Positions 6,818-15,155 of a DNA stretch of 38,850 bases are shown here, piece by piece; position 1 is the first letter of the stretch; each line of letters begins with the position of its first letter. The stretch lies in assembly GCA_013178015.1 (NCBI GenBank), contig JABLXR010000038.1, forward strand, positions 1 to 38,850, given 5' to 3'. This DNA is from Anaerolineae bacterium. Its GTDB lineage: Bacteria > Chloroflexota > Anaerolineae > DRVO01. The notes under the pieces were generated by a model. That model ran no database searches and was not told the DNA's origin. It saw nothing but the letters and a program-made list of their open reading frames with translations. The position numbers and the translations under genes were made by a program.

Positions 6818-8746
6818 TCACCGCCAAGGCACTCCCACTCCGCGCAGGCGCGTAAAGGCCAACCGCGGGCTGCCGTCGGCCTCGAGGAGGGCGTACCATC
6901 GCATCGGTTGCGCCGCCTCGTACCAGGGTACGGTGCTGAAGTCCAGGTTGAACGCGAACACCGCCTGTAGCCAGGGCCATGTCTGGGCCCCCTGTAGCAG
7001 CAGCTGCTGGTAGTAGAAGGCCTGCTCTGCCTCCGACACCACATAGTCGTCGTGCTCCCCCATGGTCCAGGCTGAGGCCAGGGGCCAGCCCACCTCGGTG
7101 GCCCAGATGGGGGTGTCGCCATCGGCGTATTCCAGCATCACCCGGTGCTGGGCCTCCAACCGGGACACCGCCAGCCCGTACTGGTGCCGGGCGAAGGGAG
7201 GCCGGCCGAACCCGTAGGGATGCGACCCCAGGGCGTCGAAGTACCCCTTGGCCCCGGCCTCGTAGAGGCCCCGGATGAAGTCGAGGTCCCCCACCGCGCC
7301 CTCCCCGCCGTCGCCGGTGGTGGCTACCCCGCCGGAGATCACCAGGGCCTCCGGATCCTCCGCCTTGATGGCCGTGTAGGCGACCCGCAGCATCTCGGCG
7401 TAAGCAGCCGGGTCGGGCGTCTGCTCCCCCCACTCGAACGCGAGGTTAGGCTCGTTGCCGATCTCGTAGGCCGCCACCCGACCCCGGTACCGGCGCGCCA
7501 CTGCCGCCACGAACCGGCCGTACGCCTCTAGGTCCGACGGCGGATGGGTGAGCGTGGTATTGGGCGGCCGAGCCCATGCCGGCGTGTCGTGTAGCCGCAA
7601 CAGAACTTTGAGGCCGTTCGACTCAGCCGCCTCGATCACATTGTCGGAGTCCTCCCAGTAGAACTGGTTCGGCTGGGGCTCGGCCCCAGCCCACGAGAGG
7701 TAGTTCTTGATCCACCCGAAGCCGAGCTGATGTAGCAGGTGGGCGTTGCTCAAGTCGGCAATGTTGGCCCCCAGAACCGGGGCCAGGCGCTTGGGGTAAG
7801 GCTCCCGCGTGGAGGGCAGGATCACCTGCGGGATCCGACCCTCGCCCGCCACCGAGGGGCAGTCGTCCCATCCCGCCGTGGATACCACCAGCTCGGGAGC
7901 TCCTCCCCTGACGGGCACGGCGTAGATGGATTGGCCCTGCGCCTCCGCCAGGCTGAGCAGGACGGCATCACCGACCCAGGTGAGGCTGCGTATAGGCCCG
8001 CGCGCTTCCCATAGCCATCGCACCTCGGCCCCATCTCGTCGCGCCAGGTACACGCCAGGCCGATCGTCCTCGTGCCAGCCGGCGAAAGCCAGCCGCTCGC
8101 CATCCGGGGACCAGGCAGGATAGCGGCCCTTGAGCGGCCACTGGGTGATCTGCGCCTCCCCGGAGGCGAAGTCCAGCACGTACACGTGCTCCACCCCATC
8201 GCGCACCGCCGAGTAGGCGATGGCTCCCCCGTCGGGGGCCCAGGCTGGGGAGCGGTATATCTCTCCCGGCCCCGAATGCGTCAGCCTCTCCACCGCCCCC
8301 CGCCTCCAGTCCAGCACGTACAGATCCCTGCCGCCGTCGCGCTCGGAGACGAATACCAGCCGAGTGCCGTCCGGCGACCAGTCGGGTTCGTAGTCGGCCG
8401 CCGGGTGATTGGTCACGTTGACCACGTTGCCCACCGCGGGGTTCAGAAGGTAGATCTCGGAGTTGCCGTCCCGCCGGGAGACGAAGGCCACCATCGTGCC
8501 CGTGGGCGACACCACTGGATCCCAGTCGGGCTCGCGGTTCAGGGTCAGGTTGCGCACCGACCCGTCGGGGAGAGCCAGGTAGATGTCACCGTCGCCGTCT
8601 CTGTCCGAGGCGAAGAACAGGTTGGCCGTCCGGGCAGCTCCCTGGACCTCAGCCGCCGCGCCGGCAGGCAGCCAGGCGGGTAGCCCGACCGCGACGGCGG
8701 TAATCAGGCGCGCTAACGCCGTCAGGACTGGCCGGAGCCCAGGCAT
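6818..8746 (-). CDS. Secreted TolB-type propeller fused to a clan-A glycoside hydrolase
   Basis: The protein has 642 residues. Residues 1-32 are a signal peptide. Residues about 40-290 hold repeated SPDG/WSPDG blades of a TolB/WD40-like beta-propeller (FASDRDGDGDIYL, PDWSPDGTRLVFVS, PAWSPDGERLAFAG). Residues about 320-642 form a TIM-barrel glycosidase related to GH39/GH5-type enzymes: EIGNEPN gives acid/base E432 and WATEVGW gives nucleophile E551. The protein is likely extracellular or periplasmic; the polysaccharide substrate is unknown. Its ATG directly abuts the stop of the lyase gene upstream, so they form an operon. The propeller-hydrolase fusion could bring substrate binding and cleavage together. 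Confidence 0.85.
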   Translation of the reverse strand: MPGLRPVLTALARLITAVAVGLPAWLPAGAAAEVQGAARTANLFFASDRDGDGDIYLALPDGSVRNLTLNREPDWDPVVSPTGTMVAFVSRRDGNSEIYLLNPAVGNVVNVTNHPAADYEPDWSPDGTRLVFVSERDGGRDLYVLDWRRGAVERLTHSGPGEIYRSPAWAPDGGAIAYSAVRDGVEHVYVLDFASGEAQITQWPLKGRYPAWSPDGERLAFAGWHEDDRPGVYLARRDGAEVRWLWEARGPIRSLTWVGDAVLLSLAEAQGQSIYAVPVRGGAPELVVSTAGWDDCPSVAGEGRIPQVILPSTREPYPKRLAPVLGANIADLSNAHLLHQLGFGWIKNYLSWAGAEPQPNQFYWEDSDNVIEAAESNGLKVLLRLHDTPAWARPPNTTLTHPPSDLEAYGRFVAAVARRYRGRVAAYEIGNEPNLAFEWGEQTPDPAAYAEMLRVAYTAIKAEDPEALVISGGVATTGDGGEGAVGDLDFIRGLYEAGAKGYFDALGSHPYGFGRPPFARHQYGLAVSRLEAQHRVMLEYADGDTPIWATEVGWPLASAWTMGEHDDYVVSEAEQAFYYQQLLLQGAQTWPWLQAVFAFNLDFSTVPWYEAAQPMRWYALLEADGSPRLAFTRLRGVGVPWR

Positions 8747-10150
8747 CTAGCCGGCGCCCTGAATGCCGCCGCGCGTCATCGCCTCCAGGTCGAGCGCCGC
8801 TTCTAGTTCCTCCTGGCCCAACAGGCCACGCTCCAGCACCACCTCCGCCACCCGGCGCCCGCTTCGGAGGGCCTCCAGGGCCACGCTGGCAGCCTGGCGG
8901 TAGCCGATGTAGGGGTTGAGGGCGGTGACGATGGCCAGGCTGCGCTCGGCCCAGTATCGGCACCGCTCCTCGTCGGCCTCGATGCCGCGGACGCACCGTT
9001 CGCTGAACGAGCGCAGGGCGTTCGTCATCACCTCGACAGACTGGCAGAGGCTGTAAGCCATGACCGGCATCATCACGTTAAGCTCGAGCTGCCCTGCCTG
9101 CGCGCCCAGAGCTACGCAGGCGTCGTTGCCTATGACGTGGTAGCAGACCATATTGAGCATCTCGGCCATCACGGGGTTGATCTTGCCCGGCATGATGCTC
9201 GAGCCTGGCTGCACCGCCGGCAGCCTGATCTCCGCTAGCCCCGTCATGGGGCCAGAGGCCAGCAGGCGCAGGTCGTTGGCGATGCGGGTCAGAGTCAGAG
9301 CGAGGGTCCGCAGTGCCCCGGAGTAGGCCGCCACATCGGCCTGGCTCTGCATGGCCTCGAACAGGTTCCCCATGGAGCGCAGCCTCAGGCCCGTGATGTT
9401 CTCCAGTTCCCGGATCATCCCCGCGTGGTAGTCGGGATGGGCGTTGAGGCCAGTGCCGGCGGCCGTCCCTCCGATGCCCAGCCGTGCCAGCGCGTCGGCG
9501 GCCTCATCCAACCGATCCCGGTCGTGCCCCAGGGCGTCAGCGTAGGCGCCGAATTCCTGGCCCAAAGTCACCGGCACCGCATCCTGCAGATGAGTGCGGC
9601 CCGCCTTGATCACCGGGTCGAACTCGATGGACTTCAGCCGGAAGGCTTCCTCGCAGTCGCGGAGGGCAGCGGCCAGCTCCTGGTGCAGGGAAAGGGCCGC
9701 CAGCCGCATGGCCGTGGGGATGACATCATTGGTGGACTGCCCCATATTGACGTGATCGTTGGGGTGCACGGGCCGGTACTGGCCCCTGGGCTGCCCCAGT
9801 ATCTCGTTGGCGCGGTTGGCGATGACCTCGTTGGCGTTCATGTTATGCGACGTGCCAGCACCCGCCTGGAACACGTCCACCACGAACTGGTCCTGCAGGC
9901 GTCCCTCGACTACCTCCAGCGCCGCTTGCTCGATGGCGCCGGCTAGCTCGGGCTCCAGCAGCCCCAACCGCCCGTTCACCCGGGCCGCCGCTAGCTTGAC
10001 CCAGCCGGTGGCCTTTACGAAGCGCCCGCTCGGACGCAGCCCGCTAATGGCGAAGTTCTCCACGGCCCTCTGCGTCTGCGCCCCGTAGTATGCCGAAGCC
10101 GGCACCTGAACCTCTCCCAGCGAATCCGTCTCGATGCGCCAACCTTCCAC
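8747..10150 (-). CDS. Class II fumarase/aspartase superfamily lyase
   Basis: This 467-residue lyase contains the superfamily signature GSSIMPGKINPV, the active-site TSHNMNANEVIANRA segment, the catalytic-region GQSTNDVIPTAM, and KAGRTHLQDAVPVTLGQEF. It would interconvert fumarate with malate (fumarase) or aspartate (aspartase). The N-terminus (IETDSLGEVQVPASAYYGAQTQRAVENF) and QAGAGTSHNMNANE mix features of both, so I do not choose a gene symbol. GTG 10150 was chosen because GGAGG lies seven bases upstream and a promoter sits at 10227-10255; a longer frame to 10255 overlaps that promoter. It is the first gene of the group ending in the MFS transporter. Confidence 0.88.
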   Translation of the reverse strand: MEGWRIETDSLGEVQVPASAYYGAQTQRAVENFAISGLRPSGRFVKATGWVKLAAARVNGRLGLLEPELAGAIEQAALEVVEGRLQDQFVVDVFQAGAGTSHNMNANEVIANRANEILGQPRGQYRPVHPNDHVNMGQSTNDVIPTAMRLAALSLHQELAAALRDCEEAFRLKSIEFDPVIKAGRTHLQDAVPVTLGQEFGAYADALGHDRDRLDEAADALARLGIGGTAAGTGLNAHPDYHAGMIRELENITGLRLRSMGNLFEAMQSQADVAAYSGALRTLALTLTRIANDLRLLASGPMTGLAEIRLPAVQPGSSIMPGKINPVMAEMLNMVCYHVIGNDACVALGAQAGQLELNVMMPVMAYSLCQSVEVMTNALRSFSERCVRGIEADEERCRYWAERSLAIVTALNPYIGYRQAASVALEALRSGRRVAEVVLERGLLGQEELEAALDLEAMTRGGIQGAG

Positions 10151-10226
10151 CGTGGCCCCTCCTTGTCTTTCCCCCGGTCTCGGCGCTCTCGGCAGTCGGA
10201 GTCCCCGAGCAGCAGGACGAACCGTG

Positions 10227-10255
10227 ATTCTATTGCGCCCCAGTGGGGCGCACAA
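10227..10255 (-). promoter_or_regulatory. Promoter of the lyase operon with palindromic spacer
   Basis: Read on the minus strand, TTGTGC (10255-10250) and TAGAAT (10232-10227) are spaced by 17 bp. The region 10234-10252 forms a palindrome with 8-bp arms TGCGCCCC/GGGGCGCA around AGT, lying between the -35 and -10 boxes. That is a classic location for a repressor or an activator of the spacer-distorting type. Confidence 0.6.
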
Positions 10256-10404
10256 GGCACTCGGCCATGAGCGGAAGGCCCTTGCCCGGCCTTGGGGGCC
10301 CAGCTACAATGGCTGCTAGCCTTGGTAGAGAGCACGGATTGGCCAAGAGAACAAGCAGCAGCAGTCGCCGCACTCCTAGAGCCCGAGCCACGAGGCGACC
10401 GGGA

Positions 10405-10644
10405 ATGAGCCGTCCTCCTTCGCCGCAACCCACGCGCTCCCAGCGATTCCTTCGGTGGCTAACCACCAGCAACTGGGTGCTGGTGGTGGGGTTAATCGTG
10501 TTAGTGGCCATCTTGGTAGCGATGTTCTTGCGCCTGACCACGCCCGCATCGGGAGAGGCGGGCCCGCCGGCCGCCCTGTCGGTGTCCGCATGGGCGCTGG
10601 CCTTGGCCGACCTGGCTGCCAGTCATGGCGGCATTCTTGGGTGA
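10405..10644 (+). CDS. Small hypothetical membrane protein
   Basis: This is a 79-residue frame with a basic, Pro/Ser-rich N-terminus and one strong membrane helix (about residues 24-42, WVLVVGLIVLVAILVAMFL), followed by a second weakly hydrophobic stretch. The ATG at 10405 is preceded by GAGG and GGGA; longer versions begin upstream at 10243 inside the promoter of the divergent lyase gene and are unlikely. Its end overlaps the start of the VTT-domain gene at 10625 by 20 bases. I do not recognise a family, and the frame could be spurious. Confidence 0.45.
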   Translation: MSRPPSPQPTRSQRFLRWLTTSNWVLVVGLIVLVAILVAMFLRLTTPASGEAGPPAALSVSAWALALADLAASHGGILG

Positions 10645-11272
10645 AGACCGTGGTGGCCGTGGCTATGAGAGCAACGAAGTGCAGACCAACACCGCCAGCC
10701 CCCCTCTAGCTGAAGCGGGGGCTACCGCTCCTCGACGCCAGGCGATTCTGCGGCTGGCACTGGTGGTGCTCCTCACCGCGGGCATCACCTTCCTGGCGAT
10801 CACATTCCGGCACCAGCTCGGAGGTCTGGAAGCCCTAGGCTATCCAGGCGTGTTTCTGGTCAGCCTCCTGGCCAACGCCACGGTCGTCCTCCCTGCTCCT
10901 GGCCTGGCCTTCACCTTCGCCATGGGTCCCGTCCTCAACCCACTGCTGGTTGGGCTCGTCGCCGGCGCTGGTGAGGCCCTGGGCGAGATGACCGGCTACC
11001 TGGCCGGACGGGCCGGGCGTACCGCCATCGGGCAGGATTCCCGCTACGAACGTTTGGAGCGGATCACCCGGCGCTACGGTGGCTGGGCCATCCTGGCTCT
11101 CTCGGCCATTCCGGCGGCCGTGTTCGACCTGGTGGGGCTGGCCGCGGGGGCCATGCGCATGCCCGTCCTTCGCTTCCTCCTCTTCACCCTGGTGGGAAAG
11201 ACTATCAAGACCATCGCGGTGGCCTACGCCGGCGCCTACTCCGTAACCTGGCTCCTCGACCTCATAAACTGA
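10625..11272 (+). CDS. VTT/DedA-like membrane protein
   Basis: This 215-residue membrane protein resembles the VTT (SNARE-associated/DedA/TVP38) superfamily. After a hydrophilic N-terminus of about 40 residues come a first helix (LALVVLLTAGITFLAIT) and the reentrant-like region YPGVFLVSLLANATVVLPAPGL. Next are a Gly-rich helix (LVGLVAGAGEALGEMTGYLAG), a loop with RITRRYGG, and C-terminal helices. In this superfamily some members translocate or flip lipids; no specific role can be assigned. The N-terminus is uncertain, as no strong ribosome site precedes the ATG. No close operon partner follows. Confidence 0.75.
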   Translation: MAAFLGEDRGGRGYESNEVQTNTASPPLAEAGATAPRRQAILRLALVVLLTAGITFLAITFRHQLGGLEALGYPGVFLVSLLANATVVLPAPGLAFTFAMGPVLNPLLVGLVAGAGEALGEMTGYLAGRAGRTAIGQDSRYERLERITRRYGGWAILALSAIPAAVFDLVGLAAGAMRMPVLRFLLFTLVGKTIKTIAVAYAGAYSVTWLLDLIN

Positions 11273-11285
11273 ACTCTCACCACGC

Positions 11286-11447
11286 ATTTCACCGCAGAGA
11301 TCGCTGAGACCGCAGAGGTCACGCAGAGAACGGCGTAGGCAGGAGACTCGGTGAGCATGCACACAGCCTCAGCCACAGACCTACCGTTCCCCTCCTGTCT
11401 CCTGTCTCCATTTCTCCTGTCTCCTTCTCTCAGCGATCTCTGCGGCA
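11286..11447. repeat. Inverted-repeat element with CGCAGAG motifs and pyrimidine tract
   Basis: A perfect 17-bp inverted repeat pairs 11292-11308 (CCGCAGAGATCGCTGAG) with 11429-11445. The left side carries three spaced CGCAGAG copies, and the right side has repeats of CTCCTGTCTC (11392-11424). The region has no coding frame worth calling. It could be a non-autonomous mobile or repetitive intergenic element. A similar layout, inverted repeats around about 50-120 bp with oligopurine tracts, occurs at 16184-16294. Confidence 0.6.
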
Positions 11448-11469
11448 AGATCTGAAAAGTCGGCGCGCG

Positions 11470-11498
11470 TTGACACCCACCCTTCCGGCGACTAGAAT
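11470..11498 (+). promoter_or_regulatory. Strong sigma-70 type promoter of the catabolic operon
   Basis: TTGACA (11470-11475) and TAGAAT (11493-11498) are spaced by 17 bp, matching the consensus at six of six and five of six positions. The predicted start near 11505 supports the ATG at 11536 rather than 11470 for the first gene. Confidence 0.8.
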
Positions 11499-11535
11499 CG
11501 CGGCGACTTCAGGCCGGTACGGGGGCGGAGGGTCC

Positions 11536-12834
11536 ATGCGCATCACCAAGCAACTCCTCCAGGACGAGCTCGCCCAGCGGCGCGAAGAGGGCGCGGATGT
11601 TGACCTCATCGAGCCCGAGGTTGCCACGGCCGATCCCGACGACGAGGGCGTCCTGGCGGCACTGTACTCCCGCCTGGAGGAGCTGGGCGGAGACGCCAAC
11701 CTGGCAGCGGCAGAGCCCTCCGAACTGGAGGCCATCCGGGAGCAGCGTGGCCCCGGGCCCCGCGCTTACGCTCAGGCCTTCTCCGAGACCCGGCTGGCCG
11801 ATCGCCTCTATGGCGCCTGGCTCGGCCGGGCGGCAGGGTGCCTCTTGGGCAAGCCCTGCGAGGGTTGGAGTCACGACCGCATCCGAGCCTACTTGGAGCC
11901 CGCCTTCGAGTACCCCCTCCGCGATTACTTCCCCCTGGTCATCCCCGATATCACCGGGAGCCTGTTGCAGCGGGCCCGCCCGGCTGACTGGTTCCGCGGG
12001 CGCATCGGCGCCGCTCCCCGGGACGATGATACCGACTACACCGTGCTGGGCTTGCACCTGATCGAGGAGCACGGCTTCGACTTCACCACCGAGGCCGTGG
12101 CTGAGGAATGGCTGTCCCATCTGCCCTTCTGGCAAGTGTACACAGCCGAGCGGGTGGCGTACGCCAACCTGGTGAACGGACTGAAGCCGCCGGACACTGC
12201 CCTCTATCTGAACCCGTACCGGGAGTGGATCGGGGCCCAGATCCGGGCTGACATCTTCGGATACGTCTGCCCGGGCCGCCCCGAAGCGGCCGCCGCCCTT
12301 GCCTACCGGGACGCCCGCCTCTCCCACGCCCGCAATGGCATCTACGGAGAGATGTGGGCCGCCGCCTGCTTGGCGGCGGCGTTCGTGGAGGATGATGCCC
12401 GCTCCGTCATCGAGGTCGGCCTGTCCGAGATACCGCGACACAGCCGGCTGGCCACTGCCCTGAGCCAGACTCTCGCCTGGTCGGACGAAGACGACGACTG
12501 GCAGCAGACCTGGGAGCGGGTGAATGCCTCCTACGGGCATTACCACGCGGTGCACACCATCAACAACGCCTGCGCCGTCGCCCTGGCCCTTCTCCATGCC
12601 GAAGGCGATTTCCAGAAGGCCATCACCATCGCCGTCATGTGCGGCTGGGACACCGACTGCAACGGCGCCACCGCCGGGTCCATCGCCGGGGCGATGCTGG
12701 GGGCGTCCTCACTCCCTGCCCGGTGGACCGCTCCCCTGAACGATACCCTGCACAGCGCCGTGCAGGGCTTCGAGGTCTCCCGCCTCTCCGATCTGGCTGA
12801 GCGCACCTTGGCGCTGGCCCGGAGGGCTTTATGA
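11536..12834 (+). CDS. ADP-ribosylglycohydrolase family protein
   Basis: The protein has 432 residues. After about 85 residues of helical N-terminus comes the ADP-ribosylglycohydrolase fold (RLADRLYGAWLGRAAGCLLGK). It has metal-binding DDDTDYT at residues 163-169 and the C-terminal GWDTDCNGATAGSIAG motif at about 370-385, the two Mg sites of this family. Family members cleave N-glycosidic bonds to ribose, for example in ADP-ribosylated protein or nucleoside-like compounds. ATG 11536 has GGCGGAGGG just upstream and follows a near-consensus promoter. A ribokinase-like gene overlaps its end by four bases, so release and phosphorylation of a sugar is the simplest role; the substrate is unknown. 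Confidence 0.85.
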   Translation: MRITKQLLQDELAQRREEGADVDLIEPEVATADPDDEGVLAALYSRLEELGGDANLAAAEPSELEAIREQRGPGPRAYAQAFSETRLADRLYGAWLGRAAGCLLGKPCEGWSHDRIRAYLEPAFEYPLRDYFPLVIPDITGSLLQRARPADWFRGRIGAAPRDDDTDYTVLGLHLIEEHGFDFTTEAVAEEWLSHLPFWQVYTAERVAYANLVNGLKPPDTALYLNPYREWIGAQIRADIFGYVCPGRPEAAAALAYRDARLSHARNGIYGEMWAAACLAAAFVEDDARSVIEVGLSEIPRHSRLATALSQTLAWSDEDDDWQQTWERVNASYGHYHAVHTINNACAVALALLHAEGDFQKAITIAVMCGWDTDCNGATAGSIAGAMLGASSLPARWTAPLNDTLHSAVQGFEVSRLSDLAERTLALARRAL

Positions 12835-13766
12835 CCGAGGCTCTGGTCGTGGGAAGCATCAACATGGACCTGGTGATGCGCACCCCGCGCCTGCCCCGGC
12901 CCGGGGAGACACTAGTGGGGGGGACCTTCCGCGTGGTGCCGGGAGGAAAGGGCGCCAATCAGGCCGCCTCCGCCTCGCGGCTGGGCCACCCGACTGCCAT
13001 GATCGGCGCCGTGGGCGACGACGACTTCGGCGCCGCTGCCCTCGACAACCTGCGGGCCCAGGCAGTGGACGTGACGGCGGTCCGGCGAGCGGCCGGAGAG
13101 GCCACCGGCGTGGCCATGATCTTGGTGGACGCCCAGGGACGCAATACCATCGTGGTAGCTTCGGGCGCCAATGCCTGCTTGACCCCAGCGGACGTCATTG
13201 CCCACCGCGGGCTCTTCCGGGCCGCCCGCGTGGTGACCCTGCAGTGCGAGATTCCATTGGATACGGTCTCGGCAGCCGTCGGCGCCGCTATGGAGGAGGG
13301 TGCCACCACCATACTGAACGCCGCCCCGGCGGTACCTGACCTCCCCGAGATCGCCCTAGCCGTGGACTTCCTGGTCGTCAACGAGCAGGAAGCGGAGTCG
13401 CTCACCGGCGTGCGCCCGGCCGCCCTGGCGGATGCGCTCTCCGCCGCCGAGCACCTGCAGCGCCGGGGCCCGAAGTGCGCCGTGGTCACGCTAGGCGCTC
13501 AGGGCTGCGTCTATGCCACCGCGTCATGCTCCGGGCACCTGCCCGCGCCGTCGGTGGAGGCGGTGGACACCACCGCGGCTGGAGACGCGTTCATCGGCGG
13601 TCTGATGGCTGCCGTCATCGAAAACCGACCGCTGGAGGAGGCGCTTCTTCTGGCCAACTGCGCCGGAGCCCTGGCCGTCACCCGGATGGGCGCTCAGTCA
13701 TCGCTGCCCGACCGAAAGGCCGTCGACGACCTCTTCACTCGGTTTCGCCAGGAGTTGACAGCTTAG
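12831..13766 (+). CDS. PfkB-family sugar kinase, ribokinase-like
   Basis: This 311-residue PfkB kinase begins with VVGSINMDLVMRTPRLPRPGETL and contains the first PfkB signature GGKGANQAASASRLG (38-52). The C-terminal signature DTTAAGDAFIGG lies at 246-257, with catalytic base D252. The N-terminal signature SINMDLV resembles ribokinase. It would phosphorylate ribose or a similar sugar released by its upstream partner, with which it overlaps by ATGA. The gene is complete and of normal length. Substrate specificity cannot be read by eye, so no symbol is given. Confidence 0.88.
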   Translation: MTEALVVGSINMDLVMRTPRLPRPGETLVGGTFRVVPGGKGANQAASASRLGHPTAMIGAVGDDDFGAAALDNLRAQAVDVTAVRRAAGEATGVAMILVDAQGRNTIVVASGANACLTPADVIAHRGLFRAARVVTLQCEIPLDTVSAAVGAAMEEGATTILNAAPAVPDLPEIALAVDFLVVNEQEAESLTGVRPAALADALSAAEHLQRRGPKCAVVTLGAQGCVYATASCSGHLPAPSVEAVDTTAAGDAFIGGLMAAVIENRPLEEALLLANCAGALAVTRMGAQSSLPDRKAVDDLFTRFRQELTA

Positions 13767-13797
13767 GTGGCAACTCGACCAAGGAGGGACATCCCCT

Positions 13798-14700
13798 ATG
13801 AAGATCGGTTTCCTCACCGCCTGCTTGAGAGGGGTTAGACTGGAGGAGATTATTGCCTGGGCCGGTGCCAACGGCTTTCAGACCCTCGAACTCACCGCCA
13901 CCCCCATCGCCGAGGGGCGCCCGCCGGAGAACGTGCTCGACGTCGCCAACCTGGACGGCGAAGGGGCTGCCCGCCTCAAGGAGTTGTGCGCCCAGGCGGG
14001 CATCGAGATCTCCTGCCTGACCTACTGCGACAACAACCTGGCTGCTGACCCCGAGAGGCGAGCCCAGATCCATGGCCACCTGCGCCGAGTCATGGACGCC
14101 GCGAACCTTCTGGGAGTGCGCGAGGTGAGCACCTTCGTGGGGCGCAACCACCTCACCACCATTCAGGAGAACATCGAGGAAGCGGTGCCCGTCTTCCGGG
14201 AGCTCCTTGGCTATGCGGCGGATCGGGGCGTGCGTCTGGGCATCGAGAACTGGCCTGGCATCAACGTTCAGTTCGAGGGCCTGATCGGTAACATCTTCAT
14301 GTCCCCTGCCATCTGGGAACCCCTCTTCGAGGCCCTGCCAGTGGACAACTTCGGCCTCAACTTCGACCCCAGCCACCTCTATTGGATGGGGATAGACTAT
14401 GTCCAGGCTGTCAAGGACTTCAGCGAACGCATCTTCCACGTGCACACCAAGGACACCGAAGTCTTGGAGGAAGTGGTGGCCACCGCCGGGATGTTCCTGC
14501 CTCGGCATCGCTGGTGGCGCTATCGCATCCCCGGCATGGGCGCGGTGGACTGGCCCGCCTTCATTTCCGCCCTGGCGGAGTACGGCTACGACGGACCCCT
14601 CAGCATCGAGCACGAGGACCCCGTCTGGAGTGGCAGCGAGCAGCGAGTGAAAGAGGGCCTGCTCTTGGCCCGGAAGTATCTTTCCACTTATGTCGTCTAA
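13798..14700 (+). CDS. Sugar phosphate isomerase/epimerase (AP endonuclease 2-like TIM barrel)
   Basis: The protein has 300 residues, the fold of xylose isomerase-like barrels. Metal ligands typical of the family are visible: E in LGIENWPG, D and H in NFDPSHLYW, H in FHVHTKD and E in LSIEHEDP. GGAGGG upstream of the ATG is a good ribosome site. It lies in the catabolic operon between the kinase and a VOC protein. Members of this family isomerise or epimerise sugars or cyclitols or, together with Gfo/Idh/MocA dehydrogenases, take part in deglycosylation by oxidation. Both partners are present here. Confidence 0.85.
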   Translation: MKIGFLTACLRGVRLEEIIAWAGANGFQTLELTATPIAEGRPPENVLDVANLDGEGAARLKELCAQAGIEISCLTYCDNNLAADPERRAQIHGHLRRVMDAANLLGVREVSTFVGRNHLTTIQENIEEAVPVFRELLGYAADRGVRLGIENWPGINVQFEGLIGNIFMSPAIWEPLFEALPVDNFGLNFDPSHLYWMGIDYVQAVKDFSERIFHVHTKDTEVLEEVVATAGMFLPRHRWWRYRIPGMGAVDWPAFISALAEYGYDGPLSIEHEDPVWSGSEQRVKEGLLLARKYLSTYVV

Positions 14701-14716
14701 GGGAGAGACACACAGG

Positions 14717-15106
14717 ATGGCTATTCTCAAATCGCATCACATCGCCGTATCGACCCCGGACCTGAAGCGTCTGGTGGACTTCTACACCAACACCCTGGGC
14801 TTCCCTGTCGCCGGCCACCTGGGCGACACCATCACGTTTGTGGACATAGGCGGCACCCGGCTGGAGTTAATCGAGAAGCCCGACGTGACCGAGCCCCAGG
14901 AAGAGGGGCGCAAGGGAATGCTGCACATCGCCTTCGAGGTCGACGATGTGCAGAAGACCTACGAGGAGTTCAGAGGCAAAGGGGTGGAGTTCCATATTCC
15001 GGCACGGGAGGCCCGACCCGGCCTCTGGGTGGCCTTCTTTCGCGACCCTGACGGCAACGTCCTCGAGTTCTTCCGCGCCACTCCCGAGGCGATGGGGCTA
15101 GCCTGA
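14717..15106 (+). CDS. VOC-family (glyoxalase/bleomycin resistance-like) protein
   Basis: The protein has 129 residues and one vicinal-oxygen-chelate module pair. It starts SHHIAVSTPDLKRLVDFYTN and contains LELIEKP, MLHIAFEVDDV and VAFFRDPDGNVLEFF. The metal ligands H (HHIAV), E (LELIE), H (LHIAFEV) and E (VLEFF) are in the expected places. ATG 14717 is preceded by GGGAGA. It could be an isomerase, epimerase or lyase for an intermediate of the operon; no specific activity can be assigned. Confidence 0.85.
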   Translation: MAILKSHHIAVSTPDLKRLVDFYTNTLGFPVAGHLGDTITFVDIGGTRLELIEKPDVTEPQEEGRKGMLHIAFEVDDVQKTYEEFRGKGVEFHIPAREARPGLWVAFFRDPDGNVLEFFRATPEAMGLA

Positions 15107-15155
15107 GGCGCCGGCACGCTACCCGACTGCCCCATGGCCGTGAAGGAGCGCTACG

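Noticed and set aside
6775-7122. N-terminal extension of the MFS frame
   Set aside because: It lies inside the coding part of the hydrolase gene in another frame and reads as low-complexity Arg/Pro/Ser.
11470-11535. Start of the ARH-fold gene at 11470
   Set aside because: That start codon is part of the -35 box of a near-consensus promoter; ATG 11536 has a ribosome site.
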